From an uncultured Flavobacteriaceae bacterium (GTDB lineage: Bacteria; Bacteroidota; Bacteroidia; Flavobacteriales; Flavobacteriaceae): a DNA stretch of 34,756 nt. This document shows, piece after piece, positions 1-8,524 of the stretch. Location: NCBI GenBank assembly GCA_905479625.1, contig CAJQNF010000095.1:1-34756 (forward strand), written 5' to 3'. The notes below the pieces were generated by a model that was not told the origin of the DNA, did no database searches, and saw only the letters and a program-made list of their open reading frames with translations. A program made the position numbers and the translations under genes. The stretch's first letter is position 1. Every line of letters starts with the position of its first letter.

Positions 1-359
1 ATTTCCCTAAAAGCATTGAGAAGATTAGCAGTACCCAAAACATTGGTTTCAATAAAGTCATTTGGGTGGGTAATAGACCGATCCACATGACTTTCCGCAG
101 CTAAATGTATAACCGCATCAAACCGGATTTCTTTAAAAAGAGTGCCAATAAATTCAGCATCTTTAATATCTCCCTTGATAAATTTATAGTTGACCTTTCC
201 CTCCAAATCCTTAATATTTTCCAGATTACCAGCATAGGTAAGGGCATCGAGGTTATATATTTTATATTCAGGGTATTTTGTTACAAAAAGTCTTACTACG
301 TGAGACCCTATAAAACCGGCTCCACCAGTAATTAAAATTTTCTTATCTATATTTTCCAT
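1..359 (-). CDS. rfbB: dTDP-glucose 4,6-dehydratase, N-terminal part (cut by window edge)
   Basis: This short-chain dehydrogenase family enzyme converts dTDP-glucose to dTDP-4-keto-6-deoxyglucose, an early step in dTDP-rhamnose and other deoxysugar synthesis for surface polysaccharide. About 119 codons are visible, from ATG at 359 to the window edge. The N-terminus has the NAD-binding GGAGFIGS loop. The LDALTYAGNLENI segment is typical of RmlB and separates it from GalE, and LAAESHVDRSI follows. The catalytic Tyr-x3-Lys lies outside the window. It is codirectional with galE 33 bp upstream of its start, so probably in one surface-sugar operon. Confidence 0.93.
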   Translation of the reverse strand, partial: MENIDKKILITGGAGFIGSHVVRLFVTKYPEYKIYNLDALTYAGNLENIKDLEGKVNYKFIKGDIKDAEFIGTLFKEIRFDAVIHLAAESHVDRSITHPNDFIETNVLGTANLLNAFRE

Positions 360-392
360 ATTTACAATGCGCCTATTGATCGACTTCTTTCG

Positions 393-1409
393 TTATTTCT
401 GTTTTAATTGCCATTGCCATGCGGAAGAAAGCGCCTCCTCTAAACCGAGATTTGCTTTCCATCCCAACTCCTCATTCGCCAGTTTTGTATCGGCATAAGC
501 TGATGTAATATCACCTTCTCTTCTTGCAACAATCTTATAATTTACATCCATTTGATTTGCCTTTTTAAAGGCATTGATGACATCCAATACAGAACTACCT
601 GTTCCTGTGCCCAAATTGAAATATTCCATTTTTGACTTATTCTTCCCCTCCAGCAATCTTTGCAAAGCAATAATATGCGCTTTGGCCAAATCGACAACGT
701 GAATATAATCTCTTACTGCTGTTCCGTCGGGTGTTGGATAATCATGTCCAAAAACTGATAATTCTTCTCTAATTCCAGCGGCAGTTTGTGTTACATAAGG
801 AATCAAATTTTGCGGAACACCTAAGGGTAATTCTCCTATTTCTACACTCTCATGTGCCCCAATTGGGTTAAAATACCTTAAAGCTATGGCGTTCAGGTCA
901 AAAACTTTTGTAACATCCTGAATAATTTCTTCTCCAATCTGCTTTGTATTACCATAAGGAGACTCTGCTTTTTTGACAGGAGCATTTTCAGTTATTGGTA
1001 ACTCATCTGCTTGTCCGTAAACGGTACAAGAGGAACTGAAAATTAAATGAGGCACCTTATTTTTAGTCATGTTTTTTAGCAAGTAAACAAGGGTTGAGAT
1101 ATTATTTTCATAATACTTCAAGGGTTGCTCCACACTTTCTCCAACAGCCTTTGACGCCGCGAAATGGATGACACCATCAATGGAATGTTGCTCAAAAAAA
1201 GAGGCAACATGTACCTTGTCTTTCAAATCCATTTGTACAAATTCAGGGCGGACCCCTGTGATCGCTGTAATTCCATCCAAAACTTCTATTCTGGTGTTGG
1301 AAAGATCATCAATGATCACCACATCAAATCCTTTCTGTTGCAACTCAACAACGGTATGAGATCCAATAAAGCCCAAACCTCCTGTAACTAATATCTTATT
1401 TTTTTTCAT
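393..1409 (-). CDS. galE: UDP-glucose 4-epimerase
   Basis: GalE interconverts UDP-glucose and UDP-galactose in the cytoplasm, feeding galactose into LPS and exopolysaccharide. The 338-residue length is normal for the family. The N-terminal Rossmann loop is GGLGFIGSH (about residues 10-18). The SSSCTVYG strand carries the catalytic Ser/Thr, and SPYGNTK carries the Tyr-x3-Lys catalytic pair. LRYFNPIGAH and AVRDYIHVVDLA are GalE signatures, and the C-terminus W-K-A-N-LGLEEAL is also typical. It starts at ATG 1409 and lies between the aminotransferase and rfbB on the same strand. Confidence 0.95.
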   Translation of the reverse strand: MKKNKILVTGGLGFIGSHTVVELQQKGFDVVIIDDLSNTRIEVLDGITAITGVRPEFVQMDLKDKVHVASFFEQHSIDGVIHFAASKAVGESVEQPLKYYENNISTLVYLLKNMTKNKVPHLIFSSSCTVYGQADELPITENAPVKKAESPYGNTKQIGEEIIQDVTKVFDLNAIALRYFNPIGAHESVEIGELPLGVPQNLIPYVTQTAAGIREELSVFGHDYPTPDGTAVRDYIHVVDLAKAHIIALQRLLEGKNKSKMEYFNLGTGTGSSVLDVINAFKKANQMDVNYKIVARREGDITSAYADTKLANEELGWKANLGLEEALSSAWQWQLKQK

Positions 1410-1444
1410 AATACATTGGTTCTAAATAAAATCATAGGTTAACA

Positions 1445-2593
1445 TTATTGTACAAACTCCATGATGGTCTGGATAATCAGATCCTGCTGATCCTTTTCCA
1501 ATTCAGTATGCATAGGAAGTGAAATGACGGTTTCGACTAATTCATTGGTCACTTTAAACAATTCTTCTTTATATCGATCATCCAGATAGGCCTTTTGTTT
1601 ATGCAAAGGCACCGGATAATAAATGGCATTAGGAATTCCTTTGTCCATTAAGTGCTGATGAAGGGCATCTCTTTTACCATTTGTTATTTTTAAAGTATAT
1701 TGATGAAACACATGACAGTTGCATGTATCGCAGATCTCACCACATTTTTTGGTTACAGGAGTAATGATATGAGGATTGCTTTTGAACCCATTGTTATAAT
1801 AACGAGCTGCATTTCTTCTAGCCGAACAATAATCATTTAAATGAGGTAATTTCAATCTTAAAACGGCAGCTTGTATACTGTCTAATCGAGAATTAACACC
1901 AACTACGTCATGGTAATATCTTTTATACATACCGTGATTCACCATCCCTCTTATCGTGTGTGCCAACTCATCGTCATTGGTAAAAATAGCGCCACCATCT
2001 CCATAACATCCTAAATTTTTGGAAGGGAAAAATGAAGTGGTCCCGAGAATACCCATAGTTCCAGCTTTTTTTGTTGAACCATCCTTAAATGTATAATCGG
2101 CTCCAATGGCCTGAGCCGTATCCTCAATCACATATAAGTTATGCTCCTTGGCAATTTTCATAATTGCTTCCATATTGGCACACTGTCCGAATAAATGTAC
2201 AGGTACAATGGCTTTCGTCTTGGGAGTTATCGCATTTTTAAGGGCCTCAAGATCGATGTTGAACGAATTTGGATCTACATCCACCAAAACCGGTGTTAGT
2301 TTGAGTAAAGCGATTACCTCAACAGTGGCTGCAAATGTAAAATCAGCTGTAATGACTTCATCACCTTGTTCTAAACCCAGACCCATCATGGCAATTTGTA
2401 AGGCATCAGTACCATTTGCGCATGGAATAACATGCTTAACATCTAAATATGCTTCTAGATCTGATTGAAAATTTTTGACTTCAGGACCATTTATAAAGGC
2501 CGCTGAAGTAACTACTTCATTGATAGCATTATCGATTTCAGGTTGGATTTTCTGGTATTGACTTTGCAGGTCAACCATTTGGATTTTCTTCAT
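1445..2593 (-). CDS. DegT/DnrJ/EryC1/StrS-family PLP aminotransferase (nucleotide-sugar type)
   Basis: This is a fold-type I PLP enzyme that aminates keto-sugar nucleotides in surface polysaccharide synthesis; the exact substrate cannot be read from the sequence. Visible motifs are ANGTDALQIA (cofactor phosphate binding), EDTAQAIGA (the Asp contacting the pyridine nitrogen), and FFPSKNLGCYGDGG with the Schiff-base lysine at about residue 192. The 382-residue length is normal. ATG at 2593 is preferred because an upstream in-frame TTG at 2602 adds only three residues and homologues begin MKKIQMVDL. An insertion before the CHVFHQYT segment carries four closely spaced cysteines in a C-x3-C-x2-C-x-C pattern. 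It is codirectional with galE and rfbB. Confidence 0.9.
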   Translation of the reverse strand: MKKIQMVDLQSQYQKIQPEIDNAINEVVTSAAFINGPEVKNFQSDLEAYLDVKHVIPCANGTDALQIAMMGLGLEQGDEVITADFTFAATVEVIALLKLTPVLVDVDPNSFNIDLEALKNAITPKTKAIVPVHLFGQCANMEAIMKIAKEHNLYVIEDTAQAIGADYTFKDGSTKKAGTMGILGTTSFFPSKNLGCYGDGGAIFTNDDELAHTIRGMVNHGMYKRYYHDVVGVNSRLDSIQAAVLRLKLPHLNDYCSARRNAARYYNNGFKSNPHIITPVTKKCGEICDTCNCHVFHQYTLKITNGKRDALHQHLMDKGIPNAIYYPVPLHKQKAYLDDRYKEELFKVTNELVETVISLPMHTELEKDQQDLIIQTIMEFVQ

Positions 2594-2632
2594 TTTGGTC
2601 AATTTTTATTCTTATTTCAGCCTATTGCACGA

Positions 2633-2640
2633 CAAAAATA
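2633..2640 (-). promoter_or_regulatory. Possible -7 promoter element for the aminotransferase-galE-rfbB operon
   Basis: Read on the minus strand the sequence is TATTTTTG, a full match to the Bacteroidota -7 consensus TAnnTTTG, about 40 bp before the ATG at 2593. No convincing -33 TTTG was seen at the usual spacing, so this is tentative. Confidence 0.35.
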
Positions 2641-2687
2641 CAAATATTTTGCGCGCTCTACCTCTAAATTTTTAAATTAGCTGACAA

Positions 2688-3935
2688 ATGAAATACCTCT
2701 ATAATTTTGCTATATATCTTCTGGGAATTGTGGTCCAAATACTCGCGATTTTCAACAAAAAATTAGCGCTGTTTGTAAATGGAAGAAAAGAAACTTTTCC
2801 AAAATTATTATCGGCTATTGGGCCGGATGACAAATCGATCTGGATGCATTGCGCTTCATTGGGAGAGTTTGAACAAGGAAGACCCTTACTTGAGGCATTG
2901 CGTAAATCAAGACCTAATTATAAAATCATTCTTTCTTTTTTTTCGCCTTCGGGCTATGAGGTCAGGAAAGATTATGAAGGAGCGGATGTTGTCGTCTATC
3001 TCCCGATAGATACCGCATCAAATGGCAGAAAATTTATTGAACTGGCACATCCTGAAATCGCCATTTTTGTCAAATATGAATTTTGGCCCAACATACTCAG
3101 TGTTTTAAGGAAAAAATCGATTAAGACGATTCTGGTTTCAGGTATTTTTAGGGAAGATCAACTGTTTTTTAAACCTTACGGCGGATGGATGAAAAAATCA
3201 CTACGGTCATTCTCGCATTTTTTTGTTCAAAATGAAAGTTCCCAAACCCTTATAGAAAACATTGGGATTACCAATGTGAGCATCAGCGGGGATACTCGGT
3301 TCGACAGGGTTGCGAGCATTCTGGAGCAAAACAATACACTCGATTTTCTGGAAGATTTTGTAAAAGATCAAACTGTATTGGTCGCGGGGAGCACGTGGCC
3401 AACTGATGAATTACATCTGGTAAACTTTATCAATAAAAATAGTCATAAAAACCTTCGATGCATTATTGCGCCTCACAATATAAACCCAAAAGAGATCCTT
3501 AAATTACAAAAAGCGCTTAATTGCACAACTTCTATGTATTCGGAAGGGGCCTTAAAGAAAGATGCAAAAGTTTTTATTGCCGATACTGTCGGGATCCTAA
3601 CCAAAATATACAGCTATGCTGATATCGCTTATATTGGGGGTGGATTTGACAAGGAAGGAGTTCATAACGTACTTGAACCTGCGGTTTTTGGAATTCCTTT
3701 AGTCATCGGACCCATCTATGAAAAATTCGAGGAAGCCAAAGAATTGGTCCAACTAAAGGGCTGCCTTGTGGCGCATAGTGACACTGATCTAAGCAATCAT
3801 TTAAGTAAATTGATCGAGAAAGAGACATATAGGGATCAGCTGGGGGAAATTACAAAAACCTATATCAAGAATCACCTGGGTGCCACTAAAACTATTTTAG
3901 ATTATATTGAGGATCAGCTTGCAGATATTTCATAA
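2688..3935 (+). CDS. waaA: 3-deoxy-D-manno-octulosonic acid (KDO) transferase
   Basis: WaaA (KdtA) transfers KDO from CMP-KDO to lipid A precursor at the inner face of the cytoplasmic membrane. The 415-residue protein has an N-terminal membrane anchor (about residues 4-22). It then has the family segment HCASLGEFEQGRPL with the conserved Glu acceptor-site base, FFSPSGYE, KYEFWPN, and the GT-B C-terminal half with VAGSTWPTDE and the donor-binding segment GGGFDKEGVHNVLEPAVFGIP. It starts at ATG 2688 and is divergent from the aminotransferase. The crp-like gene follows after 22 bp on the same strand. Confidence 0.95.
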   Translation: MKYLYNFAIYLLGIVVQILAIFNKKLALFVNGRKETFPKLLSAIGPDDKSIWMHCASLGEFEQGRPLLEALRKSRPNYKIILSFFSPSGYEVRKDYEGADVVVYLPIDTASNGRKFIELAHPEIAIFVKYEFWPNILSVLRKKSIKTILVSGIFREDQLFFKPYGGWMKKSLRSFSHFFVQNESSQTLIENIGITNVSISGDTRFDRVASILEQNNTLDFLEDFVKDQTVLVAGSTWPTDELHLVNFINKNSHKNLRCIIAPHNINPKEILKLQKALNCTTSMYSEGALKKDAKVFIADTVGILTKIYSYADIAYIGGGFDKEGVHNVLEPAVFGIPLVIGPIYEKFEEAKELVQLKGCLVAHSDTDLSNHLSKLIEKETYRDQLGEITKTYIKNHLGATKTILDYIEDQLADIS

Positions 3936-3957
3936 ATTTAACCTAAATATTTAAAAA

Positions 3958-4593
3958 ATGATACGAGAAAAACTCGAGGAATATTATAACGTCGTATTTG
4001 AAAAAGAATTACTTGATGAAATTGCCAAAGTGGGCACCTATAAAAAAGTTAAGGAAAATGAATTGTTACTTGATATTGGGGATACGTTTCATCATATTCC
4101 TCTTATCCTTACAGGGGCAATTAAAATAAGTCGGGAAACGAAAAATGGAGACGAAATCGTTCTCTATTTTTTAGAGAGAGGTGACACCTGTACCATCACA
4201 TTTGGCAGTGGTATTCAAAGCCATAAAAGTAAGGTCCGAGGAATTGCCGAAAAAGATTCTGAACTCGTCTTTATTCCTGTAGAAAAACTAGAGGAATGGA
4301 TGATAAAATATTCATCATGGAGAAGTTTTGTAATTGACAGTTATGATATCCGACTAAACGAAATGCTGGAAGCGATTGATACCCTGGCATTTTTAAAAAT
4401 GGATGAACGATTGTTCAAATACCTTATTGACAAAGTACAGATCATGAGAAGTACTGAGCTGCATACCACTCATCAGGAAATAGCGGTAGACCTCAATACA
4501 TCCAGGGTGGTTGTTTCTCGTTTATTGAAACAACTCGAAAATGAAGGAAGGATCAAATTATTTAGAAACAAAATTGAGGTTCTCGATTTTTGA
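3958..4593 (+). CDS. Crp/Fnr-family transcriptional regulator (candidate regulator of the sulfur regulon)
   Basis: The 211-residue protein has an N-terminal cyclic-nucleotide-binding-like beta barrel (about residues 20-125), a dimerisation helix (about 120-150), and a C-terminal winged HTH (about 165-211) whose recognition helix reads TSRVVVSRLLKQLE. The Glu used by E. coli CRP and FNR in that helix is replaced by Val, so the target should differ from TGTGA or TTGAT. It has only one cysteine (Cys78) and lacks the FNR cysteine set, so an FNR-type oxygen-sensing cluster is unlikely. A perfect GTAAC-N4-GTTAC palindrome begins 4 bp after its stop, in front of the YeeE-type genes, and two more lie before other sulfur operons. 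The inference is that it is their activator and responds to a sulfur species or redox signal; the ligand is unknown. Confidence 0.85.
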   Translation: MIREKLEEYYNVVFEKELLDEIAKVGTYKKVKENELLLDIGDTFHHIPLILTGAIKISRETKNGDEIVLYFLERGDTCTITFGSGIQSHKSKVRGIAEKDSELVFIPVEKLEEWMIKYSSWRSFVIDSYDIRLNEMLEAIDTLAFLKMDERLFKYLIDKVQIMRSTELHTTHQEIAVDLNTSRVVVSRLLKQLENEGRIKLFRNKIEVLDF

Positions 4594-4596
4594 TAT

Positions 4597-4610
4597 GTAA
4601 CAAAAGTTAC
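4597..4610. promoter_or_regulatory. GTAAC-N4-GTTAC operator, site 1 (before the YeeE/YedE pair)
   Basis: A perfect inverted repeat with arms GTAAC and GTTAC and spacer AAAA. Its centre (4603.5) is exactly 32 bp upstream of the centre of a -7-like box at 4632-4639, the same geometry as sites 2 and 3. The site would overlap the -33 region, as expected for a class II activator. The adjacent Crp/Fnr protein is the obvious candidate to bind it (inference). Confidence 0.75.
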
Positions 4611-4631
4611 CTGAAGCGGTCTCGAATAAAT

Positions 4632-4639
4632 TAATTTTA
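4632..4639 (+). promoter_or_regulatory. -7-like promoter element of the YeeE/YedE operon
   Basis: TAATTTTA matches the Bacteroidota -7 consensus TAnnTTTG at five of six defined bases. It lies 32 bp, centre to centre, from operator site 1, and the ATG follows 20 bp later. A weak core with an upstream activator site fits activator dependence. Confidence 0.55.
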
Positions 4640-4659
4640 CGAATTAAGCTTAATACAAT

Positions 4660-5217
4660 ATGGACTTTATTTTACAACCATGGCCTTGGTATGTAGCAGG
4701 ACCCATCATCGCCTTTAGTATGTTCCTGATGTTTTTCTTTGGGAAGAAATTTGGCGTGTCTTCTAACTTAGAGACTGTTTGCGCCATGGGTGGAGCAGGA
4801 AAATTTGTTGATTTTTTTAAATTAGACTGGAGAAAAAATAAATGGAACCTGGTTTTTGTGGTTGGCTTGATTGTAGGAGGGTTTATTTCTGATCAATGGC
4901 TAACCCCTGATGACACAGTTGCAATTAGTACAGAAACGGTTAAAGATTTAGCCGAAATAGGCATTCAAAATGCAGGTGCTAGTTATCTCCCAGATGAAAT
5001 TTTCAGTATAGACGCCATGCTTTCCGTTAAGGGATTCTTAATCCTGATTATTGCAGGAATCTTGGTTGGATTTGGCTCCAGATATGCCGGTGGATGTACC
5101 TCAGGACACGGTATCGTTGGCCTAAGTAGCTTATCGATTGAATCATTTATTGCTGTAGGGGGATTTTTTATCGGAGGACTGATCATGACCTGGCTTATTT
5201 TACCCTATATATTCTAA
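4660..5217 (+). CDS. YeeE/YedE-family transporter, first half (thiosulfate/sulfur-compound uptake)
   Basis: This integral inner-membrane protein of 185 residues has about four to five hydrophobic helices. It carries the family signature YAGGCTSGHGIVGL (about residues 144-157) and an N-terminal segment with another cysteine (VCAMGG). In the full-length YeeE/TsuA thiosulfate transporter, conserved cysteines relay thiosulfate through the membrane. Here the domain is split over two genes, this one and the next, 12 bp downstream. It sits right after the Crp/Fnr gene and operator site 1. The substrate is inferred from the family; sulfide or another reduced sulfur compound is also possible. Confidence 0.85.
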   Translation: MDFILQPWPWYVAGPIIAFSMFLMFFFGKKFGVSSNLETVCAMGGAGKFVDFFKLDWRKNKWNLVFVVGLIVGGFISDQWLTPDDTVAISTETVKDLAEIGIQNAGASYLPDEIFSIDAMLSVKGFLILIIAGILVGFGSRYAGGCTSGHGIVGLSSLSIESFIAVGGFFIGGLIMTWLILPYIF

Positions 5218-5229
5218 ACAAGACTGAAG

Positions 5230-5643
5230 ATGAAATATATCAAATATTTACTGGTAGGCATATTATTCGGAATTACGCTAAGTAAGGCCGAGGTGATCTC
5301 CTGGTTTAGAATTTACGAAATGTTCAAATTACAGTCATTTCATATGTATGGTGTTATTGGATCTGCCGTAGCAATAGGTATAATTTTAATGTATTTATTC
5401 AAAAATGAAACGCTTAAAACCCTTTACGGTAATCCTATTGTCGTTGAACCAAAGAAAAAAGGAATTCCAAGAAATTTAATCGGAGGAATTATTTTTGGTC
5501 TTGGTTGGGCACTTGGAGGATCATGTCCAGGGCCTATGTATATTCTTGTTGGGAAAGGTGTGGTTTCAATCTTGGTTGTCCTTTTTGGGGCACATCTTGG
5601 TGCCTTCCTGTATCATGCCGTAAAACATAAACTTCCACATTGA
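5230..5643 (+). CDS. YeeE/YedE-family transporter, second half (DUF6691 type)
   Basis: A 137-residue membrane protein with about four helices and the second family signature GWALGGSCPGPMYILVG (about residues 92-108). The SCPGP cysteine corresponds to the C-terminal-half cysteine of single-chain YeeE. It is encoded 12 bp after the first-half gene, so the two are almost certainly cotranscribed and form one transporter. No clear terminator follows, and moaA begins 90 bp downstream, so read-through into the Moco genes is possible. Confidence 0.85.
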   Translation: MKYIKYLLVGILFGITLSKAEVISWFRIYEMFKLQSFHMYGVIGSAVAIGIILMYLFKNETLKTLYGNPIVVEPKKKGIPRNLIGGIIFGLGWALGGSCPGPMYILVGKGVVSILVVLFGAHLGAFLYHAVKHKLPH

Positions 5644-5733
5644 TGAAACACCTCATTGTCACTTAATCTCTTAAACGGAGCATTTAGTTAGGCCATTTTC
5701 GTACATTTAGCATCCATTTTGCCATAATATTCC

Positions 5734-6726
5734 ATGAATAAATTAGTAGATAAATACGGTCGTCAAATTACTTACCTGCGCTTGGCAGTCACAGACAGGT
5801 GTAATCTGCGTTGCCAGTATTGCATGCCTGCACATGGTATTGATATCGTCAAAAGGCAAGAATTGCTGACGTATAAGGAAATGTATAGAATTACCCGGGT
5901 TTTAAGTGAATTGGGAGTGGATAAAGTAAGACTAACTGGTGGAGAGCCTTTTGTAAGGAAGGATTTTGTCAATTTTCTGGAGTCTCTTTCGTTTAATAAG
6001 AACCTTAAGGAAATTAATATTACTACAAATGGTGCCCTGATCTCTAAGCATATAGAGGGTCTTGAAAAAATGAAGATCAATGCCGTGAATTTGAGTATTG
6101 ACAGTCTTAACCGAGAAAAGTTTTTTGAAATTACTAGAAGGGATGTATTCCCGCAAGTCTTTCAAACTTATCAAGATCTATTAAAGAGTAATCTCAAACT
6201 AAAACTTAATGTCGTCATTCAATCCGGAGTCAATACCAACGAAATCATTGATTTTATTGAATTGACCAAAGAGGATAAGGTCTCTGTCAGGTTTATAGAA
6301 GAAATGCCTTTTAATGGTAAGGGAATTCGAGAGGTTAAAGAGGTCTGGAATTACAATAAGATCATTAAAACGATCAATTCACATTATGACCAAGTCGAAA
6401 GTTTAGTCTCAAAGAAATCTTCAACTTCCAAAAATTTTAAAATCAAAGACTACAAAGGATCTTTTGGGATCATTCCGGCTTTTACAAGAACAATTTGCAC
6501 TGACTGTAATAGAATCCGAATCACTGCTACTGGCTTGTTCAAGAATTGCCTGTTCGATGATGGGGTTTTTAATATAAAGGAATTTATAAGGAATGGTGCC
6601 AGCGATGAAGAGCTGAAACAAATATTTATATCTACGGTACACAAGAAACCAAAAAATGGTTTTATTGCTGAGGCCAACAGAGGAAGCAACTCCGTTTCCG
6701 AAAGTATGTCAACTATAGGTGGCTAA
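5734..6726 (+). CDS. moaA: GTP 3',8-cyclase (radical SAM, molybdenum cofactor step 1)
   Basis: MoaA converts GTP to 3',8-cyclo-7,8-dihydro-GTP with two [4Fe-4S] clusters. The N-terminal radical-SAM motif is C-x3-C-x2-C (Cys23, Cys27, Cys30, in RCNLRCQYC). The C-terminal cluster motif is C-x2-C-x13-C (Cys255, Cys258, Cys272). The chain ends in the functional Gly-Gly tail (STIGG). The 330-residue length is normal. The moeA ATG follows the stop by 7 bp, giving a tight moaA-moeA-moaC operon. Confidence 0.97.
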   Translation: MNKLVDKYGRQITYLRLAVTDRCNLRCQYCMPAHGIDIVKRQELLTYKEMYRITRVLSELGVDKVRLTGGEPFVRKDFVNFLESLSFNKNLKEINITTNGALISKHIEGLEKMKINAVNLSIDSLNREKFFEITRRDVFPQVFQTYQDLLKSNLKLKLNVVIQSGVNTNEIIDFIELTKEDKVSVRFIEEMPFNGKGIREVKEVWNYNKIIKTINSHYDQVESLVSKKSSTSKNFKIKDYKGSFGIIPAFTRTICTDCNRIRITATGLFKNCLFDDGVFNIKEFIRNGASDEELKQIFISTVHKKPKNGFIAEANRGSNSVSESMSTIGG

Positions 6727-6733
6727 TGAGTAT

Positions 6734-7945
6734 ATGAATAAAAAAGGAACATTAATAGATGTTAATAATGCATTGAGCATTGTGCTGAGGGAAACCGAGT
6801 CTTTTGGCCTGGAAGATATAGATTTCAAGGAATCACTTGGAAGAGTTTTAAGAGAAAATATTGCAGCTGATAGAGAAATGCCCCCATTTAACCGTGTGAG
6901 CATGGATGGTATTGCCATAAAGACTTCCGTTTTCAAATCTGGCAGACGGGATTTTAAAATTGAAAATATACAGGCCGCGGGGAGTGATCAGCTGGTCCTT
7001 GGTAATGAGAATAATTGTATAGAAGCAATGACCGGTGCCATGTTACCTGTCGGTACAGATGCCATTATTCCTTATGAATTGATCAGCATAGAAAAAGGTA
7101 TAGCTCATATTAATTTAGAGGAGGTCCAGTACTTTCAAAATATCCATAAGAAAGGATTAGATCGACAAAAAAATGAGCTTCTGGTTCCACAAAACACAAA
7201 AATTTCATCGGCAGAAATAGGGGTTTTTGCTACGGTTGGAAAGTCAAGAGTTCAAGTGTCAACCTTACCAAAAGTAGCCATCGTATCGACTGGAGATGAA
7301 CTTGTTGAAGTGAATCAATTTCCCGCCCCCTATCAGATCAGAAAAAGTAACGTTCATACGCTGTATTCACTTTTAAAAAGATTTGAAATTACCCCTGATT
7401 TGTATCATATTAGTGACAGTAAAGAGCAATTGAGAGAAAAAATCAACTCCCTTTTGGAGAGTTATGATGTACTTATGTTCAGTGGCGCGGTGAGCAAAGG
7501 AAAATTTGATTTTTTACCTGAAATTCTTAATGAACTAGGAGTAGTTAAACACTTTCACAAGGTCCGTCAAAGACCTGGAAAACCTTTCTGGTTTGGAAAA
7601 AAAGGCCAAACAACGATTTTCGCCTATCCCGGAAACCCGGTATCAACATTTGTAAGTTGTCTTAAGTACTTTGTGCCATGGCTGCAAAAAAGTCTGCAGT
7701 TAAGTTTTGAAAATCAAAACTTTGCCGTATTGGGTGAAGATTTTAACTTTAAACCGGCACTGACCTATTTTCTACAAGTTAAGATCATCAACAAAGAAGG
7801 AAGACTTATGGCTTTTCCAGATCCGGGAAATGGCTCTGGAGACTTGGCAAACTTATCTAATAATGATGGCTTTTTGGAATTACCATCAGATAGAACTAGT
7901 TTTGAAAAAGGAGAAGTTTTTCCATTAATTCAGTATAGATTTTAA
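6734..7945 (+). CDS. moeA: Molybdopterin molybdenumtransferase
   Basis: MoeA inserts molybdate into adenylylated molybdopterin. The sequence shows RVSMDGIAI (the MDGYA motif), MTGAMLPVGTDAIIPYE, the MoCF-fold segment VAIVSTGDELVE, SGAVSKGKFDFLPE, VRQRPGKPFWFG and YPGNPVSTFVSC, all in family order over about 404 residues. ATG 6734 is chosen over an in-frame GTG at 6719 because the GTG lies inside moaA and the ATG gives the usual N-terminus. It is followed 10 bp later by moaC. No mogA/moaB partner, which would supply adenylylated molybdopterin, is present in this window. Confidence 0.96.
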   Translation: MNKKGTLIDVNNALSIVLRETESFGLEDIDFKESLGRVLRENIAADREMPPFNRVSMDGIAIKTSVFKSGRRDFKIENIQAAGSDQLVLGNENNCIEAMTGAMLPVGTDAIIPYELISIEKGIAHINLEEVQYFQNIHKKGLDRQKNELLVPQNTKISSAEIGVFATVGKSRVQVSTLPKVAIVSTGDELVEVNQFPAPYQIRKSNVHTLYSLLKRFEITPDLYHISDSKEQLREKINSLLESYDVLMFSGAVSKGKFDFLPEILNELGVVKHFHKVRQRPGKPFWFGKKGQTTIFAYPGNPVSTFVSCLKYFVPWLQKSLQLSFENQNFAVLGEDFNFKPALTYFLQVKIINKEGRLMAFPDPGNGSGDLANLSNNDGFLELPSDRTSFEKGEVFPLIQYRF

Positions 7946-7955
7946 ACGCCTTGAT

Positions 7956-8432
7956 TTGAATAAATTTTCACATATAGATAAAGATAACAAACCAAAAATG
8001 GTCAATGTTATTGACAAAAAGATCACTAAAAGACGGGCCGTGGCTCAGGCAAAAATGTTTTTGGGTAAAGAGATTGTTACATTGCTTAACGGCTCTGAAA
8101 TCCACACCAAAAAAGGGCCTGTTTTTCAAACTGCCATCATCGCTGGAGTCCAGGCGGTAAAAAAAACTTCAGATCTCATACCTATGTGTCATCCTCTTCC
8201 GCTTGATGGCATCGATATTGATATTGAATTTCTAAATAAAGAATCCATCAATATTCTATGCACTGTTGAAATGGAAGGGAAAACAGGAGTTGAAATGGAA
8301 GCTTTAACAGGGGCCAGTATTGCTGCATTAACCGTATATGATATGTGTAAGGCTATTTCCCAAAAAATGGTGATTCAAGACATTATGGTGATGAAAAAAA
8401 CCGGGGGTAAGAGTGATGTCATTAATGGCTAA
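7956..8432 (+). CDS. moaC: Cyclic pyranopterin monophosphate synthase (TTG start)
   Basis: MoaC converts the MoaA product to cyclic pyranopterin monophosphate in the cytoplasm. The core motifs are DLIPMCHPLPL and VEMEALTGASIAALTVYDMCKA, with a C-terminal MKKTGGKS. The start is TTG at 7956, since the first ATG (7998) would remove the conserved N-terminal segment FSHIDKDNKPKMV. The gene is 10 bp after moeA. A rho-independent terminator at 8447-8474 closes the operon. Confidence 0.96.
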   Translation: MNKFSHIDKDNKPKMVNVIDKKITKRRAVAQAKMFLGKEIVTLLNGSEIHTKKGPVFQTAIIAGVQAVKKTSDLIPMCHPLPLDGIDIDIEFLNKESINILCTVEMEGKTGVEMEALTGASIAALTVYDMCKAISQKMVIQDIMVMKKTGGKSDVING

Positions 8433-8446
8433 AAGACAAAAAAAAT

Positions 8447-8474
8447 AACCAGTAAAGTTTCCCTTACTGGTTTT
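8447..8474 (+). terminator. Rho-independent terminator after moaC
   Basis: A perfect 9-bp stem, AACCAGTAA and TTACTGGTT, with an 8-nt loop. It is preceded by an A-run and followed by a short T-run. It lies 15 bp after the moaC stop and could also serve the opposing lipoprotein gene. Confidence 0.7.
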
Positions 8475-8524
8475 GCTGGGCATCAAGAGTATTATTCGGT
8501 TAAAACTCTAAATAATTTCTGTTT

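Noticed and set aside
105-335. Plus-strand frame opposite rfbB
   Set aside because: Shadow of the dTDP-glucose dehydratase reading frame, which has clear family motifs.
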